Positions 1-10,890 of a DNA stretch of 64,000 nucleotides are shown piece after piece. Under the pieces are notes generated by a model. It did not search any database. It was not told where the DNA came from and saw nothing but the letters and a program-made list of their open reading frames with translations. Source of the DNA: Culicoidibacter larvae (GTDB lineage: Bacteria; Bacillota_I; Bacilli_A; Culicoidibacterales; Culicoidibacteraceae); NCBI RefSeq assembly GCF_005771635.1, contig NZ_VBWP01000001.1:124001-188000 (forward strand), written 5' to 3'. The position numbers and the translations under genes are program-made. Numbering within the stretch: the first letter of the stretch is position 1; every line of letters begins with the position of its first letter.

Positions 1-230
1 AATATTTAAATCCTTTGATTTCATGTGGAAAAGATAATAAAGCTATATAAAAATTGAATATTTTGCTATTCTATCGTGTATATAAGTAGTCTTAAAACTG
101 TTGCTTATACACATTTTTTTTATATTTTATTTTTTTGTTGAAAACTTTTATACAGTGTTGTATAATTTTATCCACTGACTGTGGAAAAGTTAAAAAAACA
201 TTGATTTTATTCAAAACTTAATGTGGATAA
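1..230. other. oriC: oriC-side DnaA box cluster upstream of dnaA
   Basis: This AT-rich stretch holds several DnaA boxes. TTATACACA at 105-113 fits the consensus, and TGTGGATAA at 222-230 is a perfect inverted TTATCCACA. Near matches are TTATCCACT at 168-176, TGTGGAAAA at 180-188 and TGTGGAAAA at 24-32. Box clusters before dnaA mark Bacillota origins and also serve dnaA autoregulation. The window starts inside the cluster, so more boxes may lie to the left. Confidence 0.85.
138..166 (+). promoter_or_regulatory. dnaA promoter (sigma-A type)
   Basis: TTGAAA at 138-143 and TATAAT at 161-166 are separated by exactly 17 bases. The predicted start near 173 falls inside the DnaA box at 168-176, which would allow DnaA to repress its own gene. 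Inferred from sequence only. Confidence 0.7.
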
Positions 231-300
231 CTTTTTTTGTGCTTTTTTCATGTTTCAGCTATAGTTAAATAACATAATAATATTAGGAGCAACGATATTT

Positions 301-1731
301 ATGGAAATGATTGATTACGCCAAAAAAACTTGGAATATGGCAATTGAATATTTATTATCTAATCAAAAAATTACCCAAACAAGTTATGAAAATTGGCTTA
401 AGGAGGTTACTCCTTTAAGTATGGATTCGCAAACTATTATTATTGCAACAAGAGATGAATTTGTTTTGCAGTGGTTATCTGATAAATATACTAATATTAT
501 TGAAAATGCAATAGAAGAAGTTATTGGTGAAAAATTGAATGTTCAATTTGTACTTGAAAACACTGAACCACAAATTGAAGAACCATCTTTTGTTACTAAC
601 CAAAATCATATACAAAATGATTTTTCAGAAGTTGATAACATAAATACTGCTTACTCTCAAACTCCACAGCAACAATTTACTAGTCAAGTAGCACCAAATT
701 ATGAATTATCCAATTTAAATGAATTTTATACTTTTGATAATTTCATAGTTGGTGATGGTAATCAATTCTCATATAACATTTCTTTATCTGTAGCACAGAA
801 TCCTGGTAAAAAATATAATCCATTATTTTTATATGGAGGATCTGGTCTTGGAAAAACACATTTAATGCAAGCAATTGGTCATTATATTCTTCAGCAAAAC
901 CCAAATACGAAAATAACTTATGTCACTTGCGAAACATTTCTTAATGATTTCATTAACAATATAATCAGGGAAAAAAATAACAATGAATTCCGCCGTAAAT
1001 ATCGCGATGTTGATGTATTACTTGTTGATGATATCCAATTTCTGGCCGGCAAAGAAAAAATTCAAGAAGAATTTTTCCATACATTTAATCATTTATATAG
1101 CCTAAATAAACAAATTGTTATTACTTCTGATGCACCTCCTACTGAGCTTTCAAAGTTAACGGAACGTCTAATTTCCCGCTTTTCTTGGGGAATAATAACC
1201 GACATGCAGCCATTAGACATTGAAACGCGTATTGCGATATTGAATAAAAAGGTTGAGATGTTAAATAGCGATGAATATTTTCCTAGTGACGTTATAGAGT
1301 ATGTTGCTAGTCAATTTGAATTAAATGTTAGAGAACTTGAAGGTGGCCTTAACCGGGTTCTAGCTTATGCATCAATTTACGGAGCTCGTGACATTAATCT
1401 TGATCTTGCAGTTGAAGCATTAAAAGGATTTTCTAAAAAGAGTTCAGAGAAAATGTCAATTTTAAGAATTCAAAAGATTGTTGCTAAATATTTTCAAATC
1501 AGTGTAGAAGATTTGCAATCAAAAACTAGAAAACAACCTTTAACAACTTATCGACAAATTGCTATATATTTATGTAAAGAACTAACTGATAACTCATTAC
1601 AAAAAATTGGACAAAATTTTGGTAAAAGAGATCATACTACAATCATGCATGCCGTTGATAAAATTGAAGAATTGAGAAAAAAAGACAAAGAAATCGATGC
1701 TCTTATTCATGAGCTTAAAAACCAATTGTAG
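301..1731 (+). CDS. dnaA: Chromosomal replication initiator DnaA
   Basis: DnaA binds DnaA boxes as an ATP-bound filament, melts the origin and loads the helicase. The 476-aa protein has the usual order: an N-terminal helicase-interaction domain, a Gln/Asn-rich linker (about 90-140), and an AAA+ domain with Walker A GGSGLGKT (179-186) and Walker B LLVDDIQF (about 240). The C-terminal DNA-binding signature FGKRDHTT is at about 440-447. AGGAG at 285-289 precedes the ATG at 301; the second in-frame ATG at 307 would be too far from it. The position beside the DnaA boxes confirms the assignment. Confidence 0.98.
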   Translation: MEMIDYAKKTWNMAIEYLLSNQKITQTSYENWLKEVTPLSMDSQTIIIATRDEFVLQWLSDKYTNIIENAIEEVIGEKLNVQFVLENTEPQIEEPSFVTNQNHIQNDFSEVDNINTAYSQTPQQQFTSQVAPNYELSNLNEFYTFDNFIVGDGNQFSYNISLSVAQNPGKKYNPLFLYGGSGLGKTHLMQAIGHYILQQNPNTKITYVTCETFLNDFINNIIREKNNNEFRRKYRDVDVLLVDDIQFLAGKEKIQEEFFHTFNHLYSLNKQIVITSDAPPTELSKLTERLISRFSWGIITDMQPLDIETRIAILNKKVEMLNSDEYFPSDVIEYVASQFELNVRELEGGLNRVLAYASIYGARDINLDLAVEALKGFSKKSSEKMSILRIQKIVAKYFQISVEDLQSKTRKQPLTTYRQIAIYLCKELTDNSLQKIGQNFGKRDHTTIMHAVDKIEELRKKDKEIDALIHELKNQL

Positions 1732-1891
1732 ATAAGTCCCGATTTATTAACATCTTATCTTTAAAGATATCCACAAGAATTATAGTTAAAAAATCTAATT
1801 AAATAGGTAAAAAAGCTAACTTTTCAACATATAAACATGCTATACTATAACTACTATACTAAAATAAATAATTTATTTAGGAGGAAGACAG
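1732..1891. other. dnaA-dnaN intergenic AT-rich region with DnaA-box-like site
   Basis: This 160-base gap is strongly AT-rich and has one DnaA-box-like sequence, ATATCCACA (1767-1775). In many Bacillota the unwinding element lies between dnaA and dnaN, so this is a candidate, though only one box is visible. An extended -10 (TGC then TATACT at 1841-1846) is a plausible dnaN promoter; its -35 is poor. Confidence 0.5.
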
Positions 1892-3022
1892 ATGAAGTTT
1901 TCAATTAATCGCTCAATGCTTTTACAGTTACTTAATCACGTAACTAAATCTATTTCCAGTCGTGTTATTACACCAATACTATCAGGAATTAAATTTGAAG
2001 TGACAGCAGACTCAATTACTTTAACCGGATCAAACACAGAAATGTCAATTATCACTAAGTTAAATGAAAACAATAAAGATAAGATTCAAGTTGAACAAAG
2101 TGGTACTTGTGTACTTCCTTCAAAGTATATTACTGAAATAATTAAAAAGATTGATGGCGATACAGTATCATTTGAGTTAATTGATACAAATTTAATGCAA
2201 GTATATACAACATCAAGTGAATTTACTTTAAATACTTTATCAGTTGAAGAATATCCAAATATTTTTCTTATTACTGAAGAAAAAAGTTTTCAATTACAAA
2301 AACAAATTGTTCAAAATTTGATTAAGCAAACTGTTTTTGCAACATCACAATCAGAAAGTCGTCCAATATTAACAGGTGTAAATTTTGTTATTCAAGGAAA
2401 AGACTTAATTATGACTGCTACTGACAGTTATCGTTTAGCTCAGAAAAAGGTGTTACTTGATGTTGAACCTGTTATGAGTAAAAACTTAATAATTCCTGCA
2501 AAAACTTTACAGGAATTAAGTAAAATTCTAGATGAAATTGAAGATAATGTTTTGACTATTTATACTTCACAAAGCAAGATATTGTTTATTACTGAAAGTA
2601 TTTGCCTGCAATCTAACCTGATTGAAGGGAATTATCCGGATACTTCTAAATTAATACCAACTGAGTTTAATACTGTTATAGAAGCTGATTTAAATGAATT
2701 ATTACATGCAATTGATCGGGCTTCATTGCTTTCAAGAGATATCCACAATAATATTGTAAATGCAGATATAAAAACTGATGGAATGGAAATTAAATCAATT
2801 TCTCAAGAAATTGGTCAAGTAAGAGAAAAAATTCAGAGTGCCCAAATAAGTGGTGATGAATTAAAAATCTCATTCAATGCTCGCTATGCATTAGACGCGT
2901 TGAAAGCTATGGAAGTTAATAAAATTACTATAAGTTTAAATGGTGAATTAAAACCATTTATTATTCATTCAAAAGATGATGAAAATCTTATTCAATTGAT
3001 TTTACCTATTCGCACATATTAG
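1892..3022 (+). CDS. dnaN: DNA polymerase III sliding clamp (beta subunit)
   Basis: The beta clamp encircles DNA and tethers the replicative polymerase and repair proteins. The 376-aa length and the MKFSINRSMLLQLL start, with three consecutive clamp folds, are typical. The C-terminal end LIQLILPIRTY is the conserved clamp tail (family: LPIR). AGGAGG lies 6 bases before the ATG. It stands second in the dnaA-dnaN-yaaA-recF order and is followed by its own terminator, so yaaA-recF probably have a separate or read-through promoter. Confidence 0.97.
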   Translation: MKFSINRSMLLQLLNHVTKSISSRVITPILSGIKFEVTADSITLTGSNTEMSIITKLNENNKDKIQVEQSGTCVLPSKYITEIIKKIDGDTVSFELIDTNLMQVYTTSSEFTLNTLSVEEYPNIFLITEEKSFQLQKQIVQNLIKQTVFATSQSESRPILTGVNFVIQGKDLIMTATDSYRLAQKKVLLDVEPVMSKNLIIPAKTLQELSKILDEIEDNVLTIYTSQSKILFITESICLQSNLIEGNYPDTSKLIPTEFNTVIEADLNELLHAIDRASLLSRDIHNNIVNADIKTDGMEIKSISQEIGQVREKIQSAQISGDELKISFNARYALDALKAMEVNKITISLNGELKPFIIHSKDDENLIQLILPIRTY

Positions 3023-3039
3023 TCATTTTTTGCTTATTT

Positions 3040-3069
3040 GAGGAGGTTTTCGGACGCTCCTCTTTTTTT
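3040..3069 (+). terminator. Rho-independent terminator after dnaN
   Basis: GAGGAG (3040-3045) pairs with CTCCTC (3057-3062) across an 11-base loop and is followed by a run of T. The short stem suggests partial read-through into yaaA-recF-gyrB. Confidence 0.7.
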
Positions 3070-3169
3070 GACTATTTAGTGTTAAAAAACCTTTAATTTA
3101 AGCTGAAAAAGGCTGATTTTTTTATAAAAATATGGTAAAATATTATGTAGGAGAAAGTTTGGAGGAAAT

Positions 3170-3382
3170 ATGCAAAAAGTACAAATTGAAACCGAATTTA
3201 TTACGCTCGGTCAATTCTTGAAAGTTACAGGAATTATTGGTACCGGAGGAGCTGCAAAGTTTTTTCTTGAGGAGTATCCGGTATATGTAAATAATGAACT
3301 TGAGAATCGTCGGGGACGAAAATTATATGTTTCAGATCAGTTAAAAGTTGATGATCAGGAATTTATAATAGTTAAAGGATGA
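3170..3382 (+). CDS. yaaA: S4-domain RNA-binding protein YaaA
   Basis: This 70-aa protein is almost wholly an S4 RNA-binding fold. The segment FITLGQFLKVTGIIGTGG, followed by a Lys/Arg-rich turn (NRRGRKLY), matches the S4 pattern. In Bacillus the equivalent gene sits between dnaN and recF, as here; it has been linked to ribosome or rRNA biology, but its exact role is not clear. A strong GGAGG precedes the ATG. Its stop lies 7 bases before the recF start, so the two are likely translationally coupled. Confidence 0.9.
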   Translation: MQKVQIETEFITLGQFLKVTGIIGTGGAAKFFLEEYPVYVNNELENRRGRKLYVSDQLKVDDQEFIIVKG

Positions 3383-3389
3383 ATATGCT

Positions 3390-4484
3390 TTGAGATTACG
3401 TTCCATTGATATTAAAAATTTTCGCAATTATAGCAATCAATCATATACATTTGATAAAAACTTATATGTATTAATTGGTCAAAATGCTCAAGGAAAAACA
3501 AGTTTTATAGAATCTATTTATGTACTCGCGTATGCTAAGTCATACCGAGTACATTCTGATGAGGAACTTATTTCTTTTGGTGCTGATTTTGCAAAAATAA
3601 ATGCAGTTGTCGAAAAAAATCAAGGAACAATGCAATTTGAATATATTTTAGCGCGTAATGGAAAGAAGGTTAAGATTAATCAAGTTGAATGTAAACGACT
3701 TATTGATTTTGTCGGTAATGTTTACGTTGTAAAATTTTCTCCGGAAGATTTATTGTTAATTAAAGGTTCTCCTGGATTAAGACGTAAATTTCTTGATTTA
3801 CAACTATCTCAACTTGATAATCAGTATTTACAATCTTTAGTTATCTATAACAAAATTTTGGCACAGAAAAAGGAAACACTAAAATCAGAGCATGTAGATT
3901 CAATTTATATTGATATTTTAAATGACCAACTTATAGAACAGATGACAATTATTTATCAAAAAAGAATTGAATATATTGATCGACTACAGGTGTTAGTCCA
4001 ACCAATTTTTGATACATTAACAAGTGAAAAAGAAACATTCACTTTTTCTTATGAATCAAATTGTATAAGTTATCCTAGTAATGGTGATTTAATTACTGAA
4101 CTAAAACAAAAGATGGCTGAATACAAAGAACGGGAAATAAGGCAACGCAAAATATTAATTGGTCCACATCGTGACGATCTTATTTTTTTTATTGATGAAA
4201 AGAATCTTCGTTTATATGGATCGCAAGGTCAGCAACGTACAGTTGTTTTGACACTGATATTAGCGCAAATTGAATATATTTATGAACAAGCCAATACATA
4301 TCCAATATTATTATTGGATGATGTATTAAGTGAGCTTGATGACAATCGAAAGGTTCAATTAATAAATAAATTGGACCCAGAGATGCAAACATTCATCACA
4401 ACAACGGAATTACATAAACTTGATGAATACATTACTGCTGATTATCAAATTATAAAAATTGATGACGGCAAAATTATAGAGTAG
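3390..4484 (+). CDS. recF: DNA repair ATPase RecF
   Basis: RecF is an SMC/ABC-type ATPase that, with RecO and RecR, loads RecA at gapped DNA. The 364-aa protein shows MRLRSIDIKNFRNY, Walker A GQNAQGKTS (about 30-38), the ABC signature YGSQGQQRT (about 270-280) and Walker B LLLDDVLSELD (about 307-317). The start is TTG at 3390, because the ATG at 3385 is out of frame; AAAGG just upstream overlaps the end of yaaA. recR, a partner, is at 28.1 kb in this window. Confidence 0.95.
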   Translation: MRLRSIDIKNFRNYSNQSYTFDKNLYVLIGQNAQGKTSFIESIYVLAYAKSYRVHSDEELISFGADFAKINAVVEKNQGTMQFEYILARNGKKVKINQVECKRLIDFVGNVYVVKFSPEDLLLIKGSPGLRRKFLDLQLSQLDNQYLQSLVIYNKILAQKKETLKSEHVDSIYIDILNDQLIEQMTIIYQKRIEYIDRLQVLVQPIFDTLTSEKETFTFSYESNCISYPSNGDLITELKQKMAEYKEREIRQRKILIGPHRDDLIFFIDEKNLRLYGSQGQQRTVVLTLILAQIEYIYEQANTYPILLLDDVLSELDDNRKVQLINKLDPEMQTFITTTELHKLDEYITADYQIIKIDDGKIIE

Positions 4485-6398
<1,914 letters not shown>

Positions 6399-6443
6399 TT
6401 TTAGATAATAAATGACATAATGAAGACACTGAGGTGAAAATGC

Positions 6444-8957
6444 ATGTCAAATGAAGAAAAACAGTTTACTGAACGAATATTAGAAAGAAATATCGCTACC
6501 GAGATGCGTGAGTCGTTTTTGGATTACTCGATGAGTGTTATCGTTTCGCGGGCATTACCTGATGTTCGTGATGGTATGAAGCCTGTTCACCGTCGTATTT
6601 TGTATGCGATGAATGATTTAGGTATGTACGCTGATAAGGCTTATAAAAAGTCTGCCCGTATTGTCGGGGAAGTAATAGGTAAGTATCACCCGCATGGTGA
6701 TTCTGCTGTTTATGGTTCGATGGTACGTATGGCTCAAGAGTTTAGTTATCGTTATATGCTCGTTAATGGTCATGGGAACTTTGGTTCTATCGATGGTGAT
6801 GGCGCAGCTGCGATGCGGTATACCGAAGCAAAAATGAGTAAGATATCAATGGAATTAATGCGTGATATTCAAAAAGATACGATTGATTTTGTTGATAACT
6901 ATGATGGCTCTGAACGTGAACCGGCAGTTTTACCGGCGCGATTTCCTAACTTATTAGTTAATGGTTCAATGGGTATTGCAGTTGGGATGACAACTAATAT
7001 TCCACCACATAACTTAACTGAAGTTATTGATGCGGTATTAATTCTTATGGAGAACGAAGATATTCCAATTGTAGAATTAATGCAATATCTGCCTGGACCG
7101 GATTTTCCAACCGGTGCCACTATTTTAGGGCGCTCTGGAATTAAGCGTGCTTATGAAACTGGTAATGGTTCAATCATGATGCGTTCAAAAGCTGAAATTA
7201 TTGAACATAAAAATGGAAAATCAACAATTTTAGTAAGTGAGATTCCTTATCAAGTAAATAAGGCAAAAATGATTGAACGTATTGCTGAACTTGTTCGTGA
7301 GAAGAAAATTGAAGGTATAACTGATTTACGTGATGAATCAAACCGTGAAGGTATCCGGATTGTTATTGAAACAAGCCGCGATGCCCAAGCAGAGGTTATT
7401 TTAAATAACCTTTATAAGCAGACATCATTGCAAACATCTTTCAGTGTGAATATGCTGGCGTTAGTAAATGGAACGCCAAAAATTTTAAATGTTAAAGAAG
7501 TTTTATTACATTACCTTGATCATCAGAAAGTAGTTATCCGCCGTCGTACTCAGTTTGATTTGAATCGAGCTGAACGTCGTGCTCATATTTTAGAAGGCTT
7601 AAAAATTGCGTTGGATAATATTGATGAAATCATCAAAATCATCCGTGCAGCTAATGATGATTCATCAGCTCAAAATGAGATGATGGAGCGTTTCGGTTTA
7701 ACCGAAATTCAAGCAAAAGCAATTCTAGATATGCGTCTGAAAAGACTTACTGGTTTAGAACGTCAAAAAATTGAAGATGAGTTAAATGAATTATTGTTAC
7801 TGATTGAAGATTTGAAAGATATTTTAGCTAAAGAAGAACGGATTTTGGAAATTATCCGGGTTGAATTAACTGAAATCCGTGATAATTATGGAGATGCTCG
7901 TCGGACTGAAATTTTAGAAGGTGACTTCTTAAATATCGAAGATGAGGATTTAATTCCGCAAGAAGACGTTGTTATTACATTAACAAATAAAGGATATATT
8001 AAACGTGTTGCAACTGATACTTATAAAGCACAAAACCGTGGTGGAAAAGGTATTAAAGCAATGGGAACTACCGAAGAGGATTTTGTAGAACACTTATTAA
8101 CAACTAATACTCATGATTACTTATTATTCTTCACAAATCGTGGTAAGGTATATCGCTTGAAAGGATATAATATTCCTGAATATGGTAGAACTGCCAAAGG
8201 ATTACCAATTGTAAATATTCTTCCAATCGAAAAAGATGAATATATCAATGCAGTTATTCCAATTAAGAACTTTGAAGAAGAGGGTTGCTTAATGTATGTT
8301 ACTCGTCAGGGTGTTGGTAAACGGACTGACTTAAAAGAATTTGAAAATATTCGTGCAAACGGAAAAATTGCTATTAATCTTCGTGAAGATGATGAATTAA
8401 TTTCTGTTCGTCGTACTTATGGAAATGATGAAATTATTGTTGGTGCAAGCAATGGTAAGATGATTCGTTTTGAAGAAACGAGTATTCGTGAGATGGGACG
8501 TACTGCAAGTGGCGTCAGAGTAATGCGTATCGATGCTGGCGAAAGTATCATCGGTATGGAAGTTGCTGAAGACGATCGTGAAGTGCTGGTAGTTACCGAA
8601 AAAGGATATGGAAAACGGACGCCGATTTCTGAATATCGTTTACAATCGCGTGGTGGTAAAGGGGTTAAGACAATTAATATTACTGAGCGAAATGGTAATT
8701 TAGTTGCTCTGAAAGCCGTTAATCCTGAAGATAATGATGATCTTATGATTATTACAACTGAGGGTATTATTATTCGTACACCAATTGATCAAATTTCACA
8801 AACCGGACGGGCAACTCAAGGTGTTCGCTTAATCCGTGTTGCTGATGATAGTCAAGTTTCAACGATAGCTGTTATTCCTAGAGATGATGAAGAGGAAGAA
8901 ATAGTTGAAGTTACCGAAGAAGTGATTGTTGAGACAGTTACTGTTGAAGAAGAATAA
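6444..8957 (+). CDS. gyrA: DNA gyrase subunit A
   Basis: GyrA cuts and rejoins DNA in gyrase. The 837-aa protein has the winged-helix/tower domain with the catalytic Tyr in [10 protein letters not shown] (about 128), then a six-blade C-terminal wrapping domain. The GyrA box reads QNRGGKG (about 530) instead of the usual QRRGGKG. The last 25 residues are very acidic. GAGGTGA sits before the ATG. The quinolone region is [11 protein letters not shown] at 82-92: Ser87 is the common wild-type residue, but Gly91 sits where Asp or Glu is usual (Asp87 of E. coli). See findings. Confidence 0.97.
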   Translation: MSNEEKQFTERILERNIATEMRESFLDYSMSVIVSRALPDVRDGMKPVHRRILYAMNDLGMYADKAYKKSARIVGEVIGKYHPHGDSAVYGSMVRMAQEFSYRYMLVNGHGNFGSIDGDGAAAMRYTEAKMSKISMELMRDIQKDTIDFVDNYDGSEREPAVLPARFPNLLVNGSMGIAVGMTTNIPPHNLTEVIDAVLILMENEDIPIVELMQYLPGPDFPTGATILGRSGIKRAYETGNGSIMMRSKAEIIEHKNGKSTILVSEIPYQVNKAKMIERIAELVREKKIEGITDLRDESNREGIRIVIETSRDAQAEVILNNLYKQTSLQTSFSVNMLALVNGTPKILNVKEVLLHYLDHQKVVIRRRTQFDLNRAERRAHILEGLKIALDNIDEIIKIIRAANDDSSAQNEMMERFGLTEIQAKAILDMRLKRLTGLERQKIEDELNELLLLIEDLKDILAKEERILEIIRVELTEIRDNYGDARRTEILEGDFLNIEDEDLIPQEDVVITLTNKGYIKRVATDTYKAQNRGGKGIKAMGTTEEDFVEHLLTTNTHDYLLFFTNRGKVYRLKGYNIPEYGRTAKGLPIVNILPIEKDEYINAVIPIKNFEEEGCLMYVTRQGVGKRTDLKEFENIRANGKIAINLREDDELISVRRTYGNDEIIVGASNGKMIRFEETSIREMGRTASGVRVMRIDAGESIIGMEVAEDDREVLVVTEKGYGKRTPISEYRLQSRGGKGVKTINITERNGNLVALKAVNPEDNDDLMIITTEGIIIRTPIDQISQTGRATQGVRLIRVADDSQVSTIAVIPRDDEEEEIVEVTEEVIVETVTVEEE

Positions 8958-8989
8958 AAAACGCGAGGCCTGAGTGCCTCGCGTTTTTC
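8956..8989. terminator. Bidirectional terminator between gyrA and nadR
   Basis: ACGCGAGGC (8961-8969) pairs perfectly with GCCTCGCGT (8975-8983). It is flanked by A-rich and T-rich runs, so it can stop both gyrA and the converging nadR transcript. Confidence 0.9.
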
Positions 8990-8990
8990 T

Positions 8991-9018
8991 ATGGCCGGCT
9001 CAGAAGCGGGCCATTTTT
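8991..9018 (+). terminator. Second terminator after gyrA
   Basis: ATGGCC (8991-8996) pairs with GGCCAT (9008-9013), with an inner GC pair and one mismatch, and is followed by TTTTT. It is a tandem back-up terminator for gyrA and touches the nadR stop codon. Confidence 0.5.
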
Positions 9019-10055
9019 TAATCATTAAGAAGTTTCTGAACAATGTCAATTGCTGCCAAATATCTGTCTTCATAGCTTTTATCATCTATGACAGTATATT
9101 CAATATTATATTCATCAAGTAAATCAATCAAGAGATTTTGGAAGTCACGTCTTTTTTGTGGTGTTCCAAGTGAACGCATTCCATCATCTACCCATGGTGT
9201 ATTGTTATCCAATAAAATTACTTTATCAAATTGGAATTCATTGATTAATGTGTCTAAAACCGGATTTTTTCGGCCTTCGTATTGAATACAGAAGGCCTGG
9301 GTTGTTAAAAAGTCAGTATCAAGAAAAGCAATTCGATTAGCATGACGCACAGCATACTCGATAAATTTGTGGTGTTCCAAGGCAATTTTAGGGTAGTCAG
9401 AGTATTGCAATGCTTCTTCAGTACCGCCTAATTCCTGATAAACATAATCTCGGCCATATTCCCAGGCAGAAGTTGTATTGAAAACATGAGCAAGTTTATT
9501 AACTAAAATAGATTTCCCGCTACTTTCGCCACCAAGGATAGCTACTGTACGAACAAAGAACGGTTTCACTTCATTCGGGATATAATCCCAATTACGAAAT
9601 GGGTGTTGTCTGATGTCGGTTGCGCTGATATGGACAAATGAGCGTGTTGCATCAATAATTTTAGTTGGTAATCCAAAGTATTTTTGATAATTTTCAATAT
9701 CATCTAATTCAGAACTAAATACAATATCAGGATTTATATCGAATTCTTTGAATTTCTCTTTAACCCGATCTGACCATCCAGCCCATCCATTAGGATAAAA
9801 TGGAATGCCGCTTTCATCTAAAATATGTGCTTCAATTGTATCTTGTTTTTGAAATGTTTTTGCTACCCAACGCAAACGATCTTGCGGGGTAGGGAAAGCA
9901 CGAAGTTTTGAATCATTGAAAAGGATTTGATCGCGATCGCTGTCAACACCAACAAAAATATAGAGTTTATCTACCAAACTACTAGCCATGTTGATAAAAT
10001 GAATGTGTCCTGTATGAAGTGGAAAAAATTTTCCGAAGATAACGCCTGTTTTCAT
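9018..10055 (-). CDS. nadR: NadR-type nicotinamide-nucleotide adenylyltransferase / ribosylnicotinamide kinase
   Basis: The protein probably makes NAD from nicotinamide riboside in two steps: a C-terminal kinase makes NMN and an N-terminal nucleotidyltransferase adenylates it. Visible motifs are GKFFPLHTGH near the N-terminus, ISATDIR near residue 148, and a P-loop GGESSGKS (about 178) followed by WEYGRDYV. It has no N-terminal helix-turn-helix, so unlike the E. coli protein it should not be a repressor. I chose ATG at 10055 (345 aa): AAAGGAG lies 13 bases upstream, whereas an in-frame TTG at 10067 almost touches it. No pnuC-like transporter gene is adjacent. Confidence 0.88.
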   Translation of the reverse strand: MKTGVIFGKFFPLHTGHIHFINMASSLVDKLYIFVGVDSDRDQILFNDSKLRAFPTPQDRLRWVAKTFQKQDTIEAHILDESGIPFYPNGWAGWSDRVKEKFKEFDINPDIVFSSELDDIENYQKYFGLPTKIIDATRSFVHISATDIRQHPFRNWDYIPNEVKPFFVRTVAILGGESSGKSILVNKLAHVFNTTSAWEYGRDYVYQELGGTEEALQYSDYPKIALEHHKFIEYAVRHANRIAFLDTDFLTTQAFCIQYEGRKNPVLDTLINEFQFDKVILLDNNTPWVDDGMRSLGTPQKRRDFQNLLIDLLDEYNIEYTVIDDKSYEDRYLAAIDIVQKLLND

Positions 10056-10135
10056 AAATATATCCAAACTCCTTTATTCATATTTTAGTGGATTCTATGA
10101 AAAATTACAAATTTATTGATTGTTAGGAAAAATAG

Positions 10136-10166
10136 AAAAGGCTGGGTCCTTGAGACCCAGCCTTTT
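10136..10166 (-). terminator. Terminator after the nagB-like gene
   Basis: A perfect 12-base stem (10136-10147 with 10155-10166; core GGCTGGGT) with a 7-base loop is bordered by A and T runs. It ends the minus-strand GH1/nagB-like unit. Confidence 0.9.
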
Positions 10167-10175
10167 AAACTTTCT

Positions 10176-10862
10176 CTATAATTCACTAGCTGCTTCTTCA
10201 TCCAATACAAATTCTACATTTGGATGAGTGTGTAATATTGTAGCTGGTAAGTCTTCAACTAAATGGTCGACTGCAAGTACTTCTTTCATAACTGGAGCTT
10301 TTTTAGTTCCATTAGCCATTAAGATAATTTTATGGGCACGCATGATAGTACCGATACCAAATGATAATCCATCAATTGCTAATGTTTCATCAACAACAAA
10401 GTGTGCAATGCGGCATGGTGCATCAAATGCACTTCCTGGTTGGTTTAATGCAATATGAGCATCTGTACCAATTCCAAGAAGTAGGAAGTCAACACCACCG
10501 AAGTCAGTGATAAATTTTTCCATTTTATCGCATTCAGCTTGAAGATCATCAGCTTTGCCATCAAAGAATACATTTTGCTTTACTTCAACATGATCAAATA
10601 GTTGTTCATCCATGAAAGTAGCTAAGCTATCTTTATCACTGGCATTTTTACCAACAACTTCATCTAAGCTTACAAAAGTTGCTTGTGAGAAGTCTATCTC
10701 ATTATTTTTATATGCTTTAACCAATAATTCGAAAGTTTTAATTGGTGTTGCACCTGAAGTTAAACATACAAGTGAGTTTGGTTTTTTATTCAATTGTTCT
10801 TTTAATGCATCAACGATATGTTGAGATGCTTGTTCATAAGTCTTATAGATTGATGTTTTCAT
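10176..10862 (-). CDS. Glucosamine-6-phosphate deaminase-like protein (NagB family)
   Basis: This 228-aa protein belongs to the NagB/6-phosphogluconolactonase superfamily. It shows LTSGATPIKTFELL (phosphate loop), SLDEVVG (the general-base Asp region) and GIGTDAHIALNQPGS (the active-site loop). In true NagB that loop reads DGHIxFNE, with a catalytic Glu; here the position is Gln. The reaction (GlcN6P to Fru6P plus ammonia) is therefore likely but not certain; a related isomerase is possible. It lies 28 bases after the GH1 gene and probably shares its transcript, which suggests it handles sugar-6-phosphates released by that enzyme. AGGGG precedes the ATG. Confidence 0.75.
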   Translation of the reverse strand: MKTSIYKTYEQASQHIVDALKEQLNKKPNSLVCLTSGATPIKTFELLVKAYKNNEIDFSQATFVSLDEVVGKNASDKDSLATFMDEQLFDHVEVKQNVFFDGKADDLQAECDKMEKFITDFGGVDFLLLGIGTDAHIALNQPGSAFDAPCRIAHFVVDETLAIDGLSFGIGTIMRAHKIILMANGTKKAPVMKEVLAVDHLVEDLPATILHTHPNVEFVLDEEAASEL

Positions 10863-10890
10863 AGTAATATTACCCCTATTATCATAAATT

